Source of the DNA: Procambarus clarkii
Lineage: Eukaryota > Arthropoda > Malacostraca > Decapoda > Cambaridae
Length of the DNA: 64,000 nucleotides
Direction of reading: 5' to 3'
Assembly (NCBI RefSeq): GCF_040958095.1
Contig: NC_091233.1
Coordinates: 2,664,359-2,728,358 of the forward strand
Shown: positions 38,601 through 50,600 of the stretch, in pieces
Layout of the letters: each line of letters begins with the position of its first letter
Position numbering within the stretch: position 1 is the stretch's first letter
Notes under the pieces: model-generated
The model's input: the letters and a program-made list of their open reading frames with translations, nothing else
Database searches by the model: none
Told to the model about the DNA's origin: nothing
Translations under genes and position numbers: made by a program

Positions 38601-41600
38601 CCAATGCCAGCTCCGGGATAGCAAACCCTTAACCTGTTCCCCCTATCTCTAGCACAAAACGTTCTATCCAAATACCTTATCTGGGAATCTCCCACAACTA
38701 ATGTTTGCTTAGGTACTTCCTTTACTTTCTGAGGGGCCTGCGCTTCCTTTCTCTTCGTTGCTTTCCCTTTTGCGCGATCCACAGTCTCTCCACAGCACTC
38801 GTCCTCCAAAACGTCAAATGAATTAGAAGTTGCTATGGCGTTTGAAGGCGGCTTTATCAAAGTCTTCTTAAGGCCCCTGTCTTTCACAACTCTCCAAGAC
38901 GAGGTCCCTCCACTGCTGGTCTCCTCCTTCGTTACCTCTCGTTGTCCCTTCAGCTGACGCACCTCCTCCCGCAGAAAGTCCAACTCTGTCCTCAGGGCTC
39001 CCACTAGAGTCACCAGGTCCTTAACTACAACTTCCATATTGCAATGACAATATAACAACACTCAGGAGCTCCGGTTAACACAACCTCTCACTGTGACTTC
39101 ACCATGCCCTAATCCAGCTTAATATTGCACCCCCAATACCATGAGACTCTAACTTTTTAATCAGTCTTTCATGTGGCACTGTATCAAAAGCTTTGCTAAA
39201 GTCAAGGTACACAACATCGCAATCCTTACCACTATCAACTGCCTCAACAATGCTAGAATAAAATGATAACAAATTTGTTAAACATGAACGGCCATTTATA
39301 AAACCATGTTGCGACTCAATTATTAATTTATGTTTTTCAAGATGAAGACGAATTGTATTTGCTATTATAGATTCGAGTAACTTTCCCACAATAGACGTTA
39401 GGCTAATTGGTCGATAGTTAGACGCAAGTGATCTATCTCCTTTCTTAAAAATTGGTACCACATTAGCAACTTTCCAAAACTCTGGCACTGCCTGACTATT
39501 GATTTATTAAACAAATAGTAAAACTCAAACCAAACAAATCCCCAGGGCCGGATGAAGTGTTTGCTAGGGTGCTTAAAGAATGCAAAGAGGAGCTTTGTGA
39601 CCCACTGTCAACCATATTTAATAAATCAATAGAGTCAGGCAGAGTGCCAGAGTTTTGGAAAGTTGCTAATGTGATACCAGTTTTTAAGAAAGGAGATAGA
39701 TCACTTGCGTCTAACTATCGACCAATTAGCCTAACGTCTATTGTGGGAAAGTTACTCGAATCTATAATAGCAAATAAAATTCGTCTTCATCTTGAAAAAC
39801 ATAAATTAATAATTGAGTCGCAACATGGTTTTACAAATGGCCGTTCATGTTTAACAAATTTGTTATCTTTTTATTCTAGCATTGTTGAGGCAGTTGATAG
39901 TGGTAAGGATTGCGATGTTGTATACCTTGACTTTAGCAAAGCTTTTGATACAGTGCCACATGAAAGACTGATTAAAAAAATAGAGTCTCATGGTATTGGG
40001 GGTGCTATATTAAGCTGGATTAGGGCATGGCTATACCAAAGGAAACAGAGAGTTAGTATAAATGGAATCAAGTCAGAGTGGGAAAATGTTGTAAGTGGAG
40101 TGCCTCAAGGCTCTGTCCTGGGACCTCTGTTGTTTATAATATATATAAATGATTTAGATTCAGGTTTGAGTAGCAACATTTGCAAATTTGCCGATGATAC
40201 GAAAATCGGTAGGGAAATTAATTCGGAGGAGGACTCACTATCACTTCAAGTTGATCTAGATAGGGTTTTGAAATGGTCAAAGGATTGGCAGATGCAGTTT
40301 AATGCTGATAAATGTAAAGTTCTGAGGTTAGGTAATGATGATAGAGTTACAAGATACGAGCTAGATGGTGTTGTGATTGCGAAGTCGGATTGCGAAAGGG
40401 ATCTGGGAGTTATGATTAGTAAGAATTTAAAACAAAAGGATCAATGCATAAATGTTCGTAATAAGGCAAATCGGACACTTGGATTTATTAATCGCAGCGT
40501 TAGTAACAAGACACCTGGTGTGGTTCTCAAGCTATATCTTGCGCTAGTTAGGCCCCATTTAGATTATGCAGTTCAGTTTTGGTCGCCATATTACAGAATG
40601 GATATAAATTCACTTGAACGTGTCCAGCGTAGGATGACTAAGTTAATTCCCCAAATTAGAAATCTTTCATATGAAGAAAGATTAACAAAGCTTAAGTTGC
40701 ATTCACTGGAAAGGCGAAGAGTTAGGGGTGACATGATAGAGGTTTACAAGTGGATGAATGGACATAACCGGGGGGATATTAGTAGGGTATTAAAAGTATC
40801 AACACAGGACAGAACACGAAACAATGGATATAAATTGGATAAGTTTAGATTTAGGAAAGACTTGGGTAAATACTGGTTCAGTAACAGGGTTGTTGATTTG
40901 TGGAACCAATTGCCGCGTAACATTGTGGAGGTGGGGTCCCTCGATTGTTTCAAGCACGGGTTGGACAAGTATATGAGTGGGATTGGGTGGTTATAGAATA
41001 GGAGCTGCCTCGTATGGGCCAATAGGCCTTCTGCAGTTACCTTTGTTCTTATGTTCTTAAATATGGTTGACAGTGGGTCACAAAGCTCCTCTTTGCATTC
41101 TTTAAGCACCCTGGCCAACACTTCATCCGGCCCTGGGGATTTGTTTGGTTTGAGTTTTACTATTTGTTTAAGAACATCCTCTCTGGTAACTGTTAAACTC
41201 GTCAACCTGTCCTCGTCCCCACCCACATAGACTTGTTCGGCTGAAGGCATATTGTTAAGTTCCTCTTTAGTAAATACAGATACAAAATATTTATTAAAAA
41301 TACTACTCATCTCTTCATCACTATCTGTTATTTGACCTGTCTCAGTTTTTAATGGACCTATCCTTTCCCTAGTCTTAGTACGATATAACTGAAAAAAACC
41401 TTTAGGATTTGTCTTTGCTTGCCCTGCTATGCGAACTTTATAGTTTCTTTTTGCTTTCCTTATCTCTTTTTTAACATTTCTAACCAGTTGTACGAATTCC
41501 TGTTCTAAAGTGACCTCCCCATTTTTAATCCTTTTGTACCAAGCTCTCTTTTTACCTATAAGGTTCTTCAAATTCTTTGTTATCCACTTTGGGTCATTGG

Positions 41601-44600
41601 TATTCGATCTATTCTAACTTATCTGGGAGTTATGATTAGTAAGAATTTAAAACAAAAGGATCAATGCATAAATGTTCGTAATAAGGCAAATCGGACACTT
41701 GGATTTATTAATCGCAGCGTTAGTAACAAGACACCTGGTGTGGTTCTCAAGCTATATCTTGCTCTAGTTAGGCCCCATTTAGATTATGCAGTTCAGTTTT
41801 GGTCGCCATATTATAGAATGGATATAAATTCACTTGAACGTGTCCAGCGTAGGATGACTAAGTTAATTCCCCAAATTAGAAATCTTTCATATGAAGAAAG
41901 ATTAACAAAGCTTAAGTTGCATTCACTGGAAAGGCGAAGAGTTAGGGGTGACATGATAGAGGTTTACAAGTGGATGAATGGATATAACCGGGGGGATATT
42001 AATAGGGTATTAAAAGTATCAACACAGGACAGAACACGAAACAATGGATATAAATTGGATAAGTTTAGATTTAGGAAAGACTTGGGTAAATACTGGTTCA
42101 GTAACAGGGTTGTTGATTTGTGGAACCAATTGCCGCGTAACATTGTGGAGGTGGGGTCCCTCGATTGTTTCAAGCACGGGTTGGACAAGTATATGAGTGG
42201 GATTGGGTGGTTATAGAATAGGAGCTGCCTCGTATGGGCCAATAGGCCTTCTGCAGTTACCTTTGTTCTTATGTTCTTATGTTCTTATTCAATTTGTATG
42301 GTATACTACGTTCCTGTGCTTTGTTTAGAATATTCTTAAATAAGTATACCTGTCGCTGGGTTCATGTCTCGCTTCAAGACCGGCCCCCACCCCATACCCA
42401 AGACTTTCCAATCAATTTGACCCAAAAAATTTCTAAGGCTATTAAAATCAGCTTTTCGAAAATCTGGCACTTTAACAGAATTTTCTCCTACAGGTCTATT
42501 CCATTCTATGCTAAATCTGATTTCTTTGTGTTCACTGTTCCCTAGCTCACTCTCTATTTCGATGTCATTAATTTGTGTTTCCCTGTTAGTTAACACTAAA
42601 TCTAAAATATTATTTTCCCGTGTTGGTTCCTTAATGTGTTGCGTAAGAAAGCAATCGTCAATTAATTCTAGAAAATCTTCTGCTTCACTATTCCCTGTTT
42701 TGTTCAACCAGTTTATTCCACTAAAATTAAAGTCACCCATGACGTAAATACTGTTAGATCTAGATGCCCTAGATATTTCATCCCATAGATGCTTTGCTTC
42801 CATTCTGTCTAAATTTGGTGGCCTATATATTACTCCTATTATAATATTATTTGCTTTTTCGTATAATTCTATCCAAATAGTTTCTGTGTGTGGCTCAGTT
42901 TTGATTCCCTCTTTGAGACTACATTTCATATTGTCCCTAACATATATGGCTACTCCCCCTCCTCGTCTAATATATCTATCTGTGTGAAATAGTTTATGTT
43001 GTTATATTATCATAGCAATATGGAAGTTGTAGTGAAGGACCTGGTGACTCTAGTGGGAGCCCTGAGGACAGAGTTGGACTCTCTGCTGGAGGAGGTGCGT
43101 CAGCTTAAAAAACAACGAGAAGTAACGAAGGAGGAGACCAGCAGTAAAGGGACCTCGTCTTGGAGAGTTGTGAAAGACAGGGGCCTTAAGAAGACTTTGA
43201 TAAAGCCGCCTTCAAACGTCATAGCAACTTCAAATTCATTTGACGTTTTGGAGGACGAGTGCTGTGGAGAGACTGTGGATCGCGCAAAAGGGAAAGCAAC
43301 GAAGAGAAAGGAAGCGCAGGCCCCTCAGAAAGTAAAGGAAGTACCTAAGCAAACATTAGTTGTGGGAGATTCCCAGATAAGGTATTTGGATAGAACGTTT
43401 TGTGCTAGAGATAGGGGGAACAGGTTAAGGGTTTGCTATCCCGGAGCTGGCATTGGTGATATTATAAACAACATGAATGATATTATGGCTGGTAATGGGA
43501 ACAATCCCATTATTTGCATTAGCGTGGGAGGAAATGATGTTGGTCGAGTCAGGAGTGAGGAACTGATTCAGAGGTATAAAACAGCCATAGAGTTAGTTAG
43601 GAGCAAGGGAGGAATCCCGATCATATGTGGCATTCTTCCAAGAAAGGGAGTGGGAAATGAATGGATATCGAGGGCACTTGGTGTCAATTGCCGGCTGGAA
43701 AGATATTGCAAATCAAATGCAATATCTTTCATAGACAACTGGGAACACTTCTATGGAAGAAATGAAATGTATGCTCGTGATGGGGTGCATCTATCGAGAG
43801 CTGGGGTTGTTGCTGTTGCGAACTCGCTAGAAGAAGTGGTTAGAGGTGTTTGTTTGGGTTTAAACTGTTAGTAGATAGAGGTATGGGAATTGATTTGGAG
43901 GAAGGAGGTAATAAAAGTATGTGTTTGTGGGAGAAAGGAATTGGCAAAACGATCAGGGAAAGAGAAGGTCCGCAAAATAACAATTCACTTAGGGTATATT
44001 ACACTAACAGTAGAAGTCTAAGAAATAAAATTAACGAATTAAATGCTCTTGTCTGCACAGAAAAAATAGATATTATTGCACTTACCGAAACGTGGATGAA
44101 TGTAGAAAATAGAGAACTATTAGCTGAATATCAAATATATGGATTTAAACTATTTCACACAGATAGATATATTAGACGAGGAGGTGGAGTAGCCATATAT
44201 GTTAGGGATAATTTGAAATGTAGTCTCAAAGAAGGAATCAAAACAGAGCCACACACAGAAACTATTTGGATTGAATTAAACGAAAAAGCTAATAATATTA
44301 TAATAGGAGTAATATATAGGCCACCAAATTTAGACAGAATGGAAGCAAAGCATCTATGGGATGAAATATCTAGAGCATCTAGATCTAACAGTATTTATGT
44401 CATGGGTGACTTTAATTTTAGCGGAATAAACTGGTTGAACAAAACAGGGAATAGTGAAGCAGAAGATTTTCTAGAATTAATTGACGATTGCTTTCTTACG
44501 CAACACATTAAGGAACCAACACGGGAAAATAATATTTTAGATTTAGTGTTAACTAACAGGGAAACGCAAATTAATGACATCGAAATAGGGAGTGAGCTAG

Positions 44601-47600
44601 GGAGCAGTGATCACAAAGAAATCAGATTTAGCATAGAATGGAATAGACCAGTAGGAGAAAATTCTGTTAAAGTGCCAGATTTTCGAAAAGCTGATTTTAA
44701 TAGCCTAAGAAATTTTTTGGGTCAAATTGATTGGAAAGGCTTGGGTATGGGGTGTGGGCCGGTCTTGGAGCGAGACATGAACCCAGCGATAGGTGACTTA
44801 AATGGGGATTTCGATGTGGATTCAATATATAACTTATTTAAGAATATTCTAAACAAAGCACAGGAACGTAGTATACCATACAAATTGAATAGATCGTATA
44901 CTAATGACCCAAAGTGGATAACAAAGAATTTGAAGAACCTTATAGGTAAAAAGAGAGCTTGGTACAAAAGGATTAAAAATGGGGAGGTCACTTTAGAACA
45001 GGAATTCGTACAACTGGTTAGAAATGTTAAAAAAGAGATAAGGAAAGCAAAAAGAAACTATGAAGTTCGCATAGCAGGGCAAGCAAAGACAAATCCTAAA
45101 GGGTTTTTTCAGTTATATCGTACTAAGACTAGGGAAAGGATAGGTCCATTAAAAACTGAGACAGGTCAAATAACAGATAGTGATGAAGAGATGAGTAGTA
45201 TTTTTAATAAATATTTTGTATCTGTATTTACTAAAGAGGAACTTAACAATATGCCTTCAGCCGAACAAGTCTATGTGGGTGGGGACGAGGACAGGTTGAC
45301 GAGTTTAGCAGTTACCAGGGAGGATGTTCTTAAACAAATAGTAAAACTCAAACCAAACAAATCCCCAGGGCCGGATGAAGTGTTTGCTAGGGTGCTTAAA
45401 GAATGCAAAGAGGAGCTTTGTGACCCACTGTCAACCATATTTAATAAATCAATAGAGTCAGGCAGAGTGCCAGAGTTTTGGAAAGTTGCTAATGTGATAC
45501 CAGTTTTTAAGAAAGGAGATAGATCACTTGCGTCTAACTATCGACCAATTAGCCTAACGTCTATTGTGGGAAAGTTACTCGAATCTATAATAGCAAATAA
45601 AATTCGTCTTCATCTTGAAAAACATAAATTAATAATTGAGTCGCAACATGGTTTTATAAATGGCCGTTCATGTTTAACAAATTTGTTATCTTTTTATTCT
45701 AGCATTGTTGAGGCAGTTGATAGTGGTAAGGATTGCGATGTTGTATACCTTGACTTTAGCAAAGCTTTTGATACAGTGCCACATGAAAGACTGATTAAAA
45801 AAATAGAGTCTCATGGTATTGGGGGTGCTATATTAAGCTGGATTAGGGCATGGCTATACCAAAGGAAACAGAGAGTTAGTATAAATGGAATCAAGTCAGA
45901 GTGGGAAAATGTTGTAAGTGGAGTGCCTCAAGGCTCTGTCCTGGGACCTCTGTTGTTTATAATATATATAAATGATTTAGATTCAGGTTTGAGTAGCAAC
46001 ATTTGCAAATTTGCCGATGATACGAAAATCGGTAGGGAAATTAATTCGGAGGAGGACTCACTATCACTTCAAGTTGATCTAGATAGGGTTTTGAAATGGT
46101 CAAAGGATTGGCAGATGCAGTTTAATGCTGATAAATGTAAAGTTCTGAGGTTAGGTAATGATGATAGAGTTACAAGATACGAGCTAGATGGTGTTGTGAT
46201 TGCGAAGTCGGATTGCGAAAGGGATCTGGGAGTTATGATTAGTAAGAATTTAAAACAAAAGGATCAATGCATAAATGTTCGTAATAAGGCAAATCGGACA
46301 CTTGGATTTATTAAACGCAGCGTTAGTAACAAGACACCTGGTGTGGTTCTCAAGCTATATCTTGCTCTAGTTAGGCCCCATTTAGATTATGCAGTTCAGT
46401 TTTGGTCGCCATATTATAGAATGGATATAAATTCACTTGAACGTGTCCAGCGTAGGATGACTAAGTTAATTCCCCAAATTAGAAATCTTTCATATGAAGA
46501 AAGATTAACAAAGCTTAAGTTGCATTCACTGGAAAGGCGAAGAGTTAGGGGTGACATGATAGAGGTTTACAAGTGGATGAATGGACATAACCGGGGGGAT
46601 ATTAACAGGTTATTAAAAGTATCAACACAGGACAGAACACGAAACAATGGGTATAAATTGGATAAGTTTAGATTTAGGAAAGACTTGGGTAAATACTGGT
46701 TCAGTAACAGGGTTGTTGATTTGTGGAACCAATTGCCGCGTAACATTGTGGAGGTGGGGTCCCTCGATTGTTTCAAGCACGGGTTGGACAAGTATATGAG
46801 TGGGATTGGGTGGTTATAGAATAGGAGCTGCCTCGTATGGGCCAATAGGCCTTCTGCAGTTACCTTTGTTCTTATGTTCTTATGTTCTTAACATTTGCAA
46901 ATTTGCCGATGATACGAAAATCGGTAGGGAAATTAATTCGGAGGAGGACTCTCTATCACTTCAAGTTGATCTAGATAGGGTTTTGAAATGGTCAAAGGAT
47001 TGGCAGATGCAGTTTAATGCTGATAAATGTAAAGTTCTGAGGTTAGGTAATGATGATAGAGTTACAAGATACGAGCTAGATGGTGTTGTGATTGCGAAGT
47101 CGGATTGCGAAAGGGATCTGGGAGTTATGATTAGTAAGAATTTAAAACAAAAGGATCAATGCATAAATGTTCGTAATAAGGCAAATCGGACACTTGGATT
47201 TATTAATCGCAGCGTTAGTAACAAGACACCTGGTGTGGTTCTCAAGCTATATCTTGCTCTAGTTAGGCCCCATTTAGATTATGCAGTTCAGTTTTGGTCG
47301 CCATATTATAGAATGGATATAAATTCACTTGAATGTGTCCAGCGTAGGATGACTAAGTTAATTCCCCAAATTAGAAATCTTTCATATGAAGAAAGATTAA
47401 CAAAGCTTAAGTTGCATTCACTGGAAAGGCGAAGAGTTAGGGGTGACATGATAGAGGTTTACAAGTGGATGAATGGACATAACCGGGGGGATATTAATAG
47501 GGTATTAAAAGTATCAACACAGGACAGAACACGAAACAATGGATATAAATTGGATAAGTTTAGATTTAGGAAAGACTTGGGTAAATACTGGTTCAGTAAC

Positions 47601-50600
47601 AGGGTTGTTGATTTGTGGAACCAATTGCCGCGTAACATTGTGGAGGTGGGGTCCCTCGATTGTTTCAAGCACGGGTTGGACAAGTATATGAGTGGGATTG
47701 GGTGGTTATAGAATAGGAGCTGCCTCGTATGGGCCAATAGGCCTTCTGCAGTTACCTTTGTTCTTATGTTCTTATGTTCTTAAATCCATTTATTTGATAT
47801 TCAGCTAATAGTTCTCTATTTTCTACATTCATCCACGTTTCGGTAAGTGCAATAATATCTATTTTTTCTGTGCAGACAAGAGCATTTAATTCGTTAATTT
47901 TATTTCTTAGACTTCTACTGTTAGTGTAATATACCTTAAGTGAATTGTTATTTTGAGGCCCTTCTCTTTCCCTGATCATTTTGCCAATTCCTTTCTCCCA
48001 CAAACATGTACTTTTATTATCTCCTTCCTCCAAATCAATTCCCATACCTCTATCAGCTAACAGTTTAAACCCAAACAAACACCTCTAACCACTTCTTCCA
48101 ACGAGTTCGCAACAGCAACAACCCCAGCTCTCGATAGATGCACCCCATCACGAGCATACATTCCATTTCTTCCATAGAAGTGTTCCCAGTTGTCTATGAA
48201 AGATATTGCATTTGATTTGCAATATCTTTCCAGCCGGCAATTGACACCAAGTGCCCTCGATATCCATGCATTTCCTACTCCCTTTCTTGGAAGAATGCCA
48301 CATATGATCGGGATTCCTCCCTTGCTCCTAACTAATTCAATGGCTGTCCTGAATCTCTGTATTAGTTCCTCACTCCTAACTCGTCCAATATCATTACCCC
48401 CTGCACTAATACAAATAATGGGTTTGTTTCCATTTCCTGTCATAATATCATTCATGTTTCCAACAATATCACCAATTCCAGCTCCCGGATAGCAAACCTT
48501 TAATCTGTTCCCCCTATCTCTGGCACAAAACGTTCTGTCTAAATACCTCACTTTGGAATCTCCCACAACCAAAATTCGCTTCGATTCTCCCTTTTCCTTT
48601 CGAGCAGTTTGAGGGACCTGCGCTTCAATGCTCCTCGTTACTTTGTCTTTGCCACCTCGCTGAACAACAGGTTCAACACAGCACTCGTCCTCTAATACGT
48701 CAAATGCGTTAAAAGTCCTTAGGTGTAGGCTATTAGTTGTCGGTTTTGCCAAGGTCTTCTTAAGACCCCTGTCTTTCACAACTTGCCAAGACGAGGACTT
48801 CTTAATACTGGTTTCGTCAGTCCTTCTTAATGAGGTCCCGTCAACACTGGCCTCCTCCTTCGTTTCCTCCCGAAGTCGTAGCCGTCGTACCTCCTCCCGC
48901 AGGGAATCCATCTCTGCTCTCAGAGCTCCAACCAGACTCACCAAATCTTTTACTAATCCTTCCATTATTGCAATAATAATGTTATTAGAATCGGAGCTCC
49001 AGCTAACACAACCTCTCACTGTGACTGCACCTGACTGACTGAAAACATATATCCAAAACATATATCTGATTTGAAAACATATATCCAAACACATTATTTA
49101 AACAACACTATTTACTTTAACATGTCTGCCATTATGAACACAGCTCTATAGTACTCGGCAAATTCTATACCAAAACTTGACAGTCCAAACCCTTGTTCTC
49201 ATCCAATCAAACGAAGCATTTCAAATAACAACATAAATACTGTACGCTTAATAGAAAATGCTCCCCAAATCTCAAATTACTTGCTTTCTGAAAGCATTTC
49301 TGCCACATTTGTGTTTAGTTTTACAATATTTATACTTTTCTACACTAAAATGACATGCCAAATTTCTTTCAATATTCTGTTATTGTTCACTACTACTACT
49401 GGTTAAAATCTTGTCAAACTAGCTAATAAACTATTTAAAGAAATATTTATACAAGGTTATCTCAATACATATTTATATAATAAACTAACCCTGGACCAAG
49501 CAGTGTTGCCAAACTGGACATTCCACTTCCCAAGATCTGCATCAGCTGTTGTTGCGAAATATTCCCAAACAGATTCTGGATATCAGAATCCCTTAAATTG
49601 GTAATTTCCGATCCCAGAGCAGGATTTGCAGTTGAACCAGATGGGCGCTGTGACCCTGGAGCTGGTGGATTATTGAGTAGTTCATTCACTTTGCGAGACT
49701 GCTCATCATCCTTGTCCGTCTTGGGCGGCTCCTAAAGTAAAAAAAAAAAAAATTGTTGCATTTATAATACAACCTGCTTGGGTATGATTACCAAAATGGT
49801 CTCTATACTGTATATATGTTTTATTATCTGCTATAGATGGTGCATTACCTTCCAGCACATTATTGTAAACACCAATTCACAATGCACCATCGAGCCCTCG
49901 GCACATTAGACAAATTACCATTGGTTAGTTCAGCAATCTTACCACCTATGGAGGCAAAACCTTAAAGTACGCAAATATTGTGGAAGTTCATGATGTACCA
50001 CATGTCATTTATATCGAGTTATTTGCTGTAAATGTAAACACCTACTACAGTACTTAACAATTTCTACTTTAAAACTACTAGTCTTTACTTGCCAATACAT
50101 TTTGCCCTTCTATAACAATTTATCAACAACCACAAATTCAATATCATATACAAGTACACTATTTTTTTTTACCTGCATCCAAAAGAAGAGTCGTCTGCTT
50201 GACGATTTAAACTTGAGTACAAAAACTCTACCAGTCGTGCACTGTGACACACGCTTATATTCACAGTCATCAGGGAAAATAATCACATCCTGAAAAATAA
50301 CAGCTTACTTTAACATTTATGCTTTCAAGCCACATTTAAATTAAAAAAATAAATAATTAAGCTTTTGACAATCTATACATGCAAGTGCTTGACAAATAAA
50401 ATTTGGGTCAGATTTGTCCCTGTAGACTTTATACTGATCTACCAAATGTATCACTTTTAATATAAGATTGTCCATCAAAATCCATGCATTATTTCAGCAG
50501 TTTGACAGCCACCTACAATACTTTTGCTTGACTATGGTTACAATGGTTACCAAACATTTATATTCTGAAGATAAAACTGCCTTGCCTTTCAATTGATGTA

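Larger units (their letters stand above)
25704..39101 (-). mobile_element. CR1-like LINE copy DI: full-length, nested in K, itself split twice
   Basis: Pieces 25704-27210, 36243-36490 and 36915-39101 rejoin to 3.94 kb. The element is inserted in K with a CCAT duplication (25700-25703 and 39102-39105). Its 5' UTR runs to about 39101 (GAAGTCACAGTGAGAGG on the minus strand). It is split by E/H at the ORF2 codons for '[10 protein letters not shown]' (CAAAC at both edges: 27206-27210 and 36243-36247) and by J at 36490 (CTATC at both edges). ORF1 is intact, but ORF2 has lost one T in a T-run near 37022 and is frameshifted. Confidence 0.92.
42997..46890 (+). mobile_element. CR1-like LINE copy N: full-length, both ORFs intact, nested in K
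   Basis: A 3.89-kb plus-strand copy from TGTTGTTATATTATCATAGC to the triple TTCTTATG tail. It starts 23 bases before the ORF1 ATG. Both ORFs are open. It lies in K at AAATAGTTTA|AATCC, together with copy O. With F it is one of two coding-competent copies on opposite strands. Confidence 0.93.
24660..49041 (-). mobile_element. CR1-like LINE copy K: old outer host element, split into five pieces
   Basis: Five minus-strand pieces reassemble, in order and without gap, into one full-length LINE of about 3.98 kb: 24660-25703, 39102-39510, 41059-41614, 42287-42996 and 47781-49041. At each join the sequence is continuous if the insert is removed (for example TTTGGTATAGC + CATGCCCTAATCC; GATTTATTAA + ATATGG; GATCTATTC + AATTTG; AAATAGTTTA + AATCC). 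K is more diverged than its inserts: an ORF1 of 302 rather than 283 residues, a 12-bp duplication near 25015, and a deletion of about 45 bp at 42344. It is thus the oldest member and carries the insertions DI, L, M and N+O. Confidence 0.9.
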
